A DNA stretch of 6,184 bases from SAR202 cluster bacterium (lineage in GTDB: Bacteria > Chloroflexota > Dehalococcoidia > UBA3495), in NCBI GenBank assembly GCA_009392075.1, contig VFHG01000406.1, positions 1 to 6,184 on the forward strand, in the 5' to 3' direction. Below are positions 1 through 3,315 of the stretch, piece by piece. The position numbers and the translations under genes are program-made. Within the stretch, counting starts at the first letter, position 1. The number at the start of each line of letters is the position of its first letter. The notes under the pieces are model-generated. The model was not told where the DNA came from. It saw nothing but the letters and a program-made list of their open reading frames with translations, and did not search any database.

Positions 1-47
1 TGCTGGTTGCCAACAAGTACGACAGGCATAAACATTTAAGCCTAATA

Positions 48-93
48 ACTCTTAATCAGTAGGTCCCTGGTTCGACCCCGAGGTAGGCCACCA
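48..93 (+). pseudogene. 3' half of a tRNA-Lys(CTT)-like gene, ending in CCA
   Basis: The stretch contains a 7-nt loop ctcttaa (49-55) with anticodon CTT, the 3' arm of an anticodon stem (tcagt, 56-60), a T-loop sequence ttcgacc, and an encoded CCA at 91-93, as in bacterial tRNA-Lys. The 5' half is absent: upstream of 48 I find no D-arm and no 5' acceptor strand able to pair with gtaggcc (83-89). The 5' side of the anticodon stem pairs at only 3 of 5 positions, and the T-stem carries a mismatch and a wobble. A terminator follows ten bases later, as is common after tRNA genes. The likely reading is a truncated or att-site-derived tRNA fragment. Bases 1-47 resemble nothing I recognise. Confidence 0.5.
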
Positions 94-102
94 TGAAATT
101 AG

Positions 103-145
103 GCAGCAAAAAACCCCTTCCAAACTGGAAGGGGTTTTTTGCTGC
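103..145. terminator. Strong intrinsic terminator hairpin, probably bidirectional
   Basis: A perfect 20-bp inverted repeat (103-122 with 126-145) surrounds a 3-nt loop (aac). The GC-rich core cccc/gggg is flanked by A6 on the left and T6 on the right, so each strand presents a stem followed by a U tract. It lies just after the tRNA-Lys-like fragment on the plus strand. On the minus strand it lies about 85 bp downstream of tRNA-Pro, so it could end transcription from both sides. Confidence 0.85.
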
Positions 146-230
146 GATCTAGAAATAAGAAGCGATGCTGAGTGTTTAAGCCACAACACCAGCAGATAAA
201 GCCATAGATTCGACGAATTAAGTTAATAAT

Positions 231-305
231 TGGTCGGGGTGAAAGGATTTGAACCTTCGACCTCGTCGTCCCGAACGACGCGCGCTACCCCTGCGCTACA
301 CCCCG
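231..305 (-). tRNA. tRNA-Pro (anticodon CGG)
   Basis: On the minus strand a full cloverleaf can be drawn. The acceptor stem CGGGGTG pairs with CACCCCG, followed by discriminator A and an encoded CCA (233-231). A D-arm region contains GCGC...GCGC. The anticodon stem CGTCG/CGACG holds the loop TTCGGGA, so the anticodon is CGG, reading proline codon CCG, with the G37 typical of tRNA-Pro. The T-arm is GAAGG-TTCAAAT-CCTTT, with one G-T wobble. The unusual C1-G72 pair is typical of bacterial tRNA-Pro. An exact copy of its 5' half lies upstream at 345-384. Confidence 0.93.
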
Positions 306-307
306 AC
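268..307 (-). repeat. 40-bp direct repeat, copy 1 (5' half of intact tRNA-Pro)
   Basis: This segment is identical base for base to 345-384. On the minus strand it spans two bases upstream of tRNA position 1, the acceptor 5' strand, the D-arm and the anticodon loop, and stops just after the loop. Identity ends on both sides outside this block. Confidence 0.9.
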
Positions 308-316
308 AGAAATCGT

Positions 317-322
317 ATTTTA
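317..322 (-). promoter_or_regulatory. Possible -10 element for intact tRNA-Pro
   Basis: The minus strand reads TAAAAT, a 5/6 match to the sigma-70-type TATAAT. It sits 11 nt before tRNA position 1, which would leave a very short 5' leader. No good -35 hexamer is seen 16-18 nt upstream, so the call is weak. Its surroundings (CGGTAT then AATACG) resemble those of the -10 at 443-448. Confidence 0.28.
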
Positions 323-344
323 ATACCGTAGGATTGCATTCGGT

Positions 345-384
345 GTCCCGAACGACGCGCGCTACCCCTGCGCTACACCCCGAC
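345..384 (-). pseudogene. Orphan 5' half of tRNA-Pro (40-bp direct repeat, copy 2)
   Basis: This is an exact 40-nt copy of the 5' half of the tRNA-Pro at 231-305, in the same orientation and 77 bp upstream of it. It includes the acceptor 5' strand, the D-arm and the anticodon loop with CGG. The 3' half (variable loop, T-arm, 3' acceptor) is missing: downstream on the minus strand is unrelated AT-rich sequence leading to the intact gene. Perfect identity suggests a recent duplication or recombination. A read-through transcript could contain this half followed by the complete tRNA. Confidence 0.8.
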
Positions 385-442
385 TTTCCCTGCTGCCTTC
401 CCGCCTCCCAGCCGGAATTGGGCTCTGGGCAGGGCAGAACGT

Positions 443-448
443 ATTATA
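443..448 (-). promoter_or_regulatory. Consensus -10 box upstream of the tRNA-Pro half copy
   Basis: The minus strand carries a perfect TATAAT at 448-443, about 58 bp upstream of the tRNA-Pro half copy, pointing toward both tRNA sequences. No clear TTGACA-like box is seen 16-19 nt further up. It may be the original tRNA promoter, now ahead of the broken copy. The remainder of 385-612 shows no gene on either strand that I can support. Confidence 0.33.
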
Positions 449-587
449 CCGCAAGATAGATGTGCCTGGGATGAAGGCTTCCAGCAGCGGCTAGTTTCGG
501 GTTTGAGCGGCGCCGCCCAAATGCCAATCTGGGCTGCGCAAGCGCTACCAACATACATTTTGTCTTCGGGGATTGTTGTTTTTGCGG

Positions 588-596
588 TGGGATAAT
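588..596 (+). promoter_or_regulatory. Possible extended -10 promoter for the kinase fragment
   Basis: The sequence tgggataat fits an extended -10 (TG-N-GATAAT, 5/6 to TATAAT). No -35 of proper spacing is visible, which is tolerated for extended -10 promoters. Transcription would begin near 603, only about ten bases before the GTG at 613, leaving no room for a normal ribosome binding site. Confidence 0.22.
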
Positions 597-612
597 CGCG
601 CGCACCCCCAAG

Positions 613-1086
613 GTGAATCTGAAAACCACCGCGGTTCCTGGCGTATATAGCGATAATTGGTTAGTCCATTTAATTGGCGTGCCCATTCCGCAAGAAGCTG
701 GGGAGGGATTTGAGATCCAAGCCCGTTCAGCCACCGTTGACCTGGATATTGACCCGTCCTTTCTGTCTGAGCGCTATTTCGTCAACATCTGGCATATCCT
801 AGAAGAGTCATTTCCCAACATAGAAAAAAAGTATGCTAACGCCAAGAACGTGTCGATGTCCTTGGCCACCCGCGAAGGCGACATCTACCTGGCGATCGCC
901 GACGATGGAGATGGGTTCGACCTGGAGACTGCGGAATTGGACCGGGGTTATGGTCTACCCAACATCAAGGACCGGGCCGAGCGCTTGGGCGGAGTGCTTT
1001 ACATCGAAAGCTTTCCCGGTGCCGGGACTAAGTTGGACATCAAAGTTCTTCTGCCTGTTCCCACGGTGAGGCCGCTACTGGGGTAA
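613..1086 (+). CDS. Truncated NarL-family sensor histidine kinase (HATPase_c domain only)
   Basis: The 157-residue product matches the catalytic ATP-binding part of a LuxR/NarL-associated (HPK7-type) histidine kinase. Visible are an N-box-like segment at about 61-77 (with N69), a G1 box IADDGDGF (95-102), a G2 box GYGL (112-115) followed by NIKDRAERLGG, and a terminal SFPGAGTK (133-140). The dimerisation/phospho-acceptor HisKA_3 domain with its ELHD histidine, and any sensor domain, are absent, whereas whole kinases of this type are usually 350-600 residues. The N-box is odd: the usual KHAxA motif is KKYANAK, with Tyr for His and one extra residue. The reading frame stays open upstream to 475 but shows no kinase similarity there. 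GTG 613 has no Shine-Dalgarno sequence, so the start is uncertain. It lies 69 nt upstream of the response regulator ATG, the usual kinase-regulator order. It is probably a degraded gene, although an ATPase-only protein cannot be excluded. Confidence 0.6.
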   Translation: MNLKTTAVPGVYSDNWLVHLIGVPIPQEAGEGFEIQARSATVDLDIDPSFLSERYFVNIWHILEESFPNIEKKYANAKNVSMSLATREGDIYLAIADDGDGFDLETAELDRGYGLPNIKDRAERLGGVLYIESFPGAGTKLDIKVLLPVPTVRPLLG

Positions 1087-1143
1087 CCTATAGTCGGCGG
1101 ATTTTTTAGCAAGGCAAGGCTCTACGAAACGAAACGCCATAAC

Positions 1144-1149
1144 AAGGTG
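1144..1149 (+). promoter_or_regulatory. Ribosome binding site of the response regulator
   Basis: The sequence aaggtg lies six bases before ATG 1156. It decides between that ATG and the in-frame GTG 1147, which is part of the site itself and has no comparable purine-rich stretch ahead of it. Confidence 0.55.
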
Positions 1150-1155
1150 AGCTGG

Positions 1156-1815
1156 ATGGCATCAAACGACAAACTGAAAATACTGATTGTCGACAACCAT
1201 GACATCGTCCGCAAAGGACTGGCCATGCTGGTCTCTCGTCAAGAAGACCTTTTTGTTGTGGCCGAGGCTGGATCTGTTGCTGAAGCCGTGGCAAAAGCTC
1301 GCGAATCCGTTCCGGATGTGGTGGTGATGGACATTCGTCTACCCGATGGCACAGGAATCGAGGCCTGCCGCGAAATACGCGACGAGAATTCGGACGTAAA
1401 AGTTCTGATGTTGACCTCATATAGCGACGAAGAAGCTGTGATGGGCTCAATAATGGCGGGTGCTTCGGGATATCTACTGAAGGAGATTCGCTCCCAGGAA
1501 ATAGTGGATGCCATCCGGCTTGTCGGTTCCGGCCAGACATTGCTGGACCCCGCGGTCGCTGCCGGTGTCTTAGAACGCGTAAGACTGGGTAAGGAAGAAG
1601 ACCCCCTGGCCCAACTGACCGACCAGGAAAAGAAGATCCTGGAATTGATCGCAGAAGGACAGACCAACCGGCAGATCGCGGGCCAAATCAACCTGAGCGA
1701 CAAAACGGTTAGAAACTACGTCAGCAACATCCTAGGAAAACTGGAGATTTCGCGTCGCTCGCAGGCGGCAGCCTTCCTTGCTGAACGCCGTGCCCGCCCA
1801 TACTACGACGCATGA
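1156..1815 (+). CDS. NarL/FixJ-family DNA-binding response regulator
   Basis: This 219-residue protein has the normal family length. Residues about 6-120 form a receiver domain with acidic site D13-N14 (in VDNHD), phospho-acceptor D59 (in MDIRLPDG), switch T87 (LMLTS) and conserved K109 (YLLKE). Residues about 154-205 form a LuxR-type helix-turn-helix, opening with LTDQEKKILELIAEG and running through TNRQIAGQ and the recognition-helix stretch SDKTVRNYVSNILGKL. Phosphorylation by a partner kinase would normally promote dimerisation and DNA binding. The ATG at 1156 is chosen because aaggtg (1144-1149) sits six bases ahead of it; the in-frame GTG at 1147 overlaps that site. The second acidic-pair residue is Asn instead of the usual Asp/Glu, which may weaken Mg2+ binding. 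It follows the truncated kinase in the same direction, and a terminator-like hairpin comes after it. The target genes cannot be told from sequence. Confidence 0.93.
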   Translation: MASNDKLKILIVDNHDIVRKGLAMLVSRQEDLFVVAEAGSVAEAVAKARESVPDVVVMDIRLPDGTGIEACREIRDENSDVKVLMLTSYSDEEAVMGSIMAGASGYLLKEIRSQEIVDAIRLVGSGQTLLDPAVAAGVLERVRLGKEEDPLAQLTDQEKKILELIAEGQTNRQIAGQINLSDKTVRNYVSNILGKLEISRRSQAAAFLAERRARPYYDA

Positions 1816-1850
1816 GTTAGCCTCATAACTTTCTAATCCTAAGTTTCAAC

Positions 1851-1880
1851 GGGCCGCGTGGTCAAATGATCATGCGGCCC
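1851..1880 (+). terminator. Terminator-like hairpin after the response regulator
   Basis: Arms 1851-1863 and 1868-1880 pair over 13 bp (two G-T wobbles) with loop aaat, giving a GC-rich gggccgc/gcggccc base. Only tatt follows before a C-run, so the U tract is poor. It begins 35 bp after the response regulator stop. It may end the kinase-regulator transcript, possibly with factor help. Confidence 0.5.
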
Positions 1881-1980
1881 TATTCCCCCCAAATGGCCCG
1901 CCAAAACGATTACCTTCGGCTTTCACCGGCTCATCCACTTTGCTGTAGCGCGAGATTCACCAGTTAGACGCGAAGTTGAT

Positions 1981-2355
1981 TTGAGCATTCGGATTTTTCT
2001 GATAGACGAACACGGTCCCACCCGGGATATCCTTGCCCGCCGCGTGGAGTCCGTCCATGGATTATAGGTAGTTGGCTCTACATACGACAGCGAAGCGGCT
2101 ATCCGGGAAATTGGCACGCTTTGCCCAGATTTGGTGCTCATCGGCACCAAAATGAAACAGGCGGACGGCATGGACGTTTGCCGACGGGTGCTGGTGCCCA
2201 TGAGCAAATCAAGGTCGCCGTATTGACCTCCTACCTGGGCCCAGATGAACGGCGCCAAGCATGTGAGTCTGGGGTGGAGGGTTATTCTGAAAATAGTCGA
2301 TACCCATAGCTTGTCTGACTGGATCAGGCTCGCTGTTGAACGCAAACCCACATGA
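1981..2355 (+). pseudogene. Decayed second response regulator (receiver domain remnant)
   Basis: Read in pieces, the plus strand recreates a NarL-type receiver domain. Frame one, from TTG 1981, gives SIRIFLIDEHGPTRDILARR, then a TAG stop at 2065-2067. The same frame resumes with VVGSTYDSEAAIREIG, CPDLVLIGTKMKQADGMDVC and RRVL to about 2195. A frame change near 2196 continues it as HEQIKVAVLTSYLGPDERR, QACESGVEGY. A second change near 2284 restores the original frame with ILKIVDTHSLSDWIRLAVER to the TGA at 2353-2355. The order matches the intact regulator next door: acidic pair (DE), LTSY switch, GxxGYxLK lysine region and final helix. Where the phospho-acceptor Asp should be (LMD) there is LIG. 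No HTH domain is visible after 2355. The TTG start has no clear ribosome binding site. The gene is surely nonfunctional unless several sequencing errors coincide; the missing Asp argues against error alone. Confidence 0.75.
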
Positions 2356-2365
2356 GTCCTGGAAA

Positions 2366-2382
2366 TAGCAATCCTATTGCTA
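2366..2382. repeat. Short perfect inverted repeat in the non-coding stretch
   Basis: TAGCAAT (2366-2372) pairs with ATTGCTA (2376-2382) around cct. The stem is AT-rich with no U-run on either side, so it is not a convincing terminator. It falls 11 bp after the end of the regulator remnant. The rest of 2356-2543 shows no gene I can support. Confidence 0.3.
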
Positions 2383-2472
2383 ACGAGCGCTCTCGACCAG
2401 GGTTGGTGACTGGGCATCGGAATTCGTTGGCTGACGCCCCGGAATGACGGGTTTTAGGCGAGACTTTTAAGA

Positions 2473-2495
2473 AGCGGGAAAATAGAAAGCCCGCT
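2473..2495 (-). terminator. Weak hairpin downstream of the tlpA-like gene
   Basis: AGCGGG (2473-2478) pairs with CCCGCT (2490-2495) around an 11-nt loop. On the minus strand it lies about 50 bp after the lipoprotein stop and is followed by tcttaaaag, a poor U tract. It is the only terminator candidate seen for the mfd-tlpA direction. Confidence 0.25.
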
Positions 2496-2543
2496 ACGCA
2501 ATCAAGCGTGGCAAGCATTTTGACTAACGAAGCCAGGTCCGGC

Positions 2544-3152
2544 CTACTGGGCCAGCATCTCCAGGGTCTTTTCTTCCAGGATGGCGCCGTTCAGTGCGCC
2601 GGTCCATTTGTTGAAGATTTTGCCGTTCCTGTCGATGAAGATCGTGGTCGGCATGCCCAGAACCTTGTAGTCCCTGATCACGTCTGCGTCTGAGGTAGAA
2701 CCGGCAGGATAGGTTGCTTCTAGTTCGGCCAGCAGGTTCCGGGCGTCTTGCTCGGTTCCTAGCCCTGTGAACTGGCCCAGGTCTACTCCCACCAAGAGAG
2801 TCCGGCCCTGGAATTTTTGGTTGAATTCTTGAAGGTCGGGCATCTCCGCCCGGCAGGGAGGGCACAAGCCAGCCCAGAAGTTGATCACGATGGGCTTTTC
2901 GCCGAATAGACTGTGCAGGCTCACCTCCTGACCACCGACCACATCCTCGCCCTGGAACATGGTGATCACAAAGTCAGGCGCCAGATCCCCGGAACTGGAA
3001 GACTCATCTCCCACGATGGACGAACCGCTTTCGGAACTGCTGCTGCCGCAGGCAATAGCTGCCACGGCTAATACCAACACAAGAGGGAGCAGAAATCTTA
3101 GCTTGCTTTTGTTCAGACCGGAAGGCCGGTCAATCTCCGAATTTTTTGTCAA
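2544..3152 (-). CDS. TlpA/ResA-like thioredoxin-fold lipoprotein
   Basis: The 202-residue product is predicted to be an exported, membrane-anchored thiol-disulfide oxidoreductase. Residues about 15-35 form a lipoprotein signal peptide: basic NKSKLR, a hydrophobic LLPLVLVLAVAA core and a lipobox ending at C35 (AIAC). A Ser/Gly-rich linker (36-55) follows. The thioredoxin-like (Redoxin/AhpC-TSA) domain begins at APDF (58-61), has the redox pair C97-P-P-C100 in FWAGLCPPCRAEMP, and the cis-proline P168 in GMPTTIFID. The Trp usually just before the first Cys is Leu here. Proteins of this family keep cysteines reduced in cytochrome c maturation or similar envelope redox work; which substrate applies here cannot be read from the sequence. 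The start is TTG (3152-3150), supported by GGAGG five bases upstream. It lies 163 nt downstream of mfd on the same strand. Confidence 0.88.
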   Translation of the reverse strand: MTKNSEIDRPSGLNKSKLRFLLPLVLVLAVAAIACGSSSSESGSSIVGDESSSSGDLAPDFVITMFQGEDVVGGQEVSLHSLFGEKPIVINFWAGLCPPCRAEMPDLQEFNQKFQGRTLLVGVDLGQFTGLGTEQDARNLLAELEATYPAGSTSDADVIRDYKVLGMPTTIFIDRNGKIFNKWTGALNGAILEEKTLEMLAQ

Positions 3153-3157
3153 TGGGC

Positions 3158-3162
3158 CCTCC
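3158..3162 (-). promoter_or_regulatory. Strong Shine-Dalgarno that fixes a TTG start
   Basis: The minus strand reads GGAGG with a 5-nt spacer (gccca) before TTG at 3152-3150. This is the best ribosome binding site in the window and the main reason for accepting TTG as the start of the lipoprotein gene. Confidence 0.75.
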
Positions 3163-3165
3163 GTG

Positions 3166-3185
3166 GTGAATCAGTTGTGATTCAC
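3166..3185. promoter_or_regulatory. Perfect 8-bp inverted repeat abutting the lipoprotein RBS
   Basis: GTGAATCA (3166-3173) and TGATTCAC (3178-3185) form a perfect palindrome around gttg. It ends three bases before the GGAGG of the tlpA-like gene. As DNA it could be an operator for a dimeric regulator; as RNA, a hairpin next to the ribosome binding site or a processing or stabilising element. No U-run follows, so it is not a normal terminator. Nothing else is clear in the 163-bp gap to mfd; no promoter with both boxes stands out. Confidence 0.45.
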
Positions 3186-3315
3186 AGGACGAGCGCGGTC
3201 GGGCGCTGGTTCCTAGAAATTTAGATGTTGCCATGCCCATGAGGGTTCAATGAATTAATACGGTAGACTGCCCCAGGCGGTTTGCTGGTGATGCGACCAA
3301 ACGGGCCAAGATGGG

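Noticed and set aside
1..93. tmRNA (ssrA) 3' end
   Set aside because: The 3' acceptor strand would pair with a 5' GGC, giving no G3-U70 pair needed for alanine charging, and no tag-peptide reading frame ending in an Ala-Ala stop is seen; the anticodon loop fits tRNA-Lys better.
103..145. Single CRISPR-like or mobile-element terminal repeat
   Set aside because: It is one hairpin with a GC core and A/T tracts, which is fully explained as a terminator; no repeat copies or transposase are present.
1106..1703. Long minus-strand ORFs opposite the response regulator (1106-1540 and 1239-1703)
   Set aside because: They lie antisense to a clear receiver-HTH gene, have no recognisable domain or ribosome binding site, and look like shadows of its codon pattern.
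1923..2417. 164-codon minus-strand ORF over the regulator remnant
   Set aside because: The plus strand shows a receiver domain in pieces across the same stretch, while the minus-strand product has no recognisable motif and is low in plausible protein character.
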